Shown piece after piece: positions 6,189 through 6,304 of a stretch of DNA of 6,304 nt. The position numbers were made by a program, and so were the translations under genes. Origin of the DNA: Thermohalobaculum sp038524325 (GTDB lineage: Bacteria > Pseudomonadota > Alphaproteobacteria > Rhodobacterales > Rhodobacteraceae); NCBI GenBank assembly GCA_038524325.1, contig JBCBIS010000221.1, positions 1 through 6,304 of the forward strand. The letters are read 5' to 3'. The notes under the pieces were generated by a model that did not search any database, was not told where the DNA came from, and saw only the letters and a program-made list of their open reading frames with translations. Within the stretch, counting starts at the first letter, position 1. Each line of letters opens with the position of its first letter.

Positions 6189-6304
6189 TTAGACGCCCTC
6201 GACTATGGTCAGCGCACCTTTGGAGGCGCTCTGCCGGAGCGGGACGATTTTTTGATAGTCTTCGCTGTTATACCAGTTCTCCGCCGCCTCAACGGACGGG
6301 AAAC
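6189..6304 (-). CDS. DUF1330 domain protein, C-terminal 37 residues (start outside window)
   Basis: The visible part starts FPSVEAAENWYNSEDYQKIV and ends with ALTIVEGV and a TAA stop. The pattern FPS-x-E-A-A-x-x-W-Y-x-S-x-x-Y-Q, then LRQ-x-A and VEGV, is characteristic of the end of DUF1330 proteins, small (about 95 aa) ferredoxin-like alpha/beta proteins of the dimeric alpha-beta barrel superfamily. Their biochemical role is generally unknown. It ends 16 bp before tmm on the same strand, so it is probably in the tmm-tdm operon. Any role in TMA metabolism is inferred from position only. Confidence 0.85.
   Translation of the reverse strand, partial: FPSVEAAENWYNSEDYQKIVPLRQSASKGALTIVEGV

Noticed and set aside
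1..6304. CRISPR arrays, tRNA/rRNA genes, insertion sequences, phage genes
   Set aside because: No regularly spaced repeats, tRNA-like folds, rRNA segments, transposase motifs or terminal inverted repeats were seen on either strand.

Overview
The window is high-GC DNA that looks like a marine alphaproteobacterium of the Rhodobacteraceae (roseobacter type). This rests on gene content and protein motifs: a bacterial trimethylamine monooxygenase (Tmm) directly followed by a two-domain TMAO demethylase (Tdm), a pairing established for methylated-amine catabolism in roseobacters and Methylocella. The genus cannot be fixed from the sequence alone.

Layout. Bases 1-76 hold the first 25 codons of an unrecognised leftward gene. 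Bases 77-707 are a long divergent intergenic region with no convincing gene; it holds an AT-rich island, two small inverted repeats and a weak sigma-54-like element before the next gene. Bases 708-2087 encode an Amt-family ammonium transporter (rightward), and 24 bp later comes a 55-codon single-span membrane protein (2112-2279) that ordinary length cut-offs miss. A good intrinsic terminator (2314-2346) closes this pair. Two more strong hairpins lie between it and the convergent leftward operon. That operon reads, in transcription order, the 3' end of a DUF1330 gene (6304-6189), tmm (6172-4814) and tdm (4811-2445), with gaps of 16 and 2 bp.

How the genes work together. Tmm oxidises trimethylamine (TMA) to TMAO with NADPH and O2. 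Tdm demethylates TMAO to dimethylamine (DMA) and formaldehyde, and its GcvT-like C-terminal half captures the C1 unit on tetrahydrofolate. Later steps (DMA to methylamine to ammonium) are not in the window. They release ammonium, so the neighbouring Amt plausibly recaptures ammonium lost during methylamine use, or takes up methylammonium; this is inference from context.

Most of the region matches known biology. The least described parts are the small membrane protein after amt, the predicted N-terminal heptad helix and altered C-terminal tail of the Amt, the degenerate N-terminal repeat in Tdm, and the hairpin cluster between the convergent operons.
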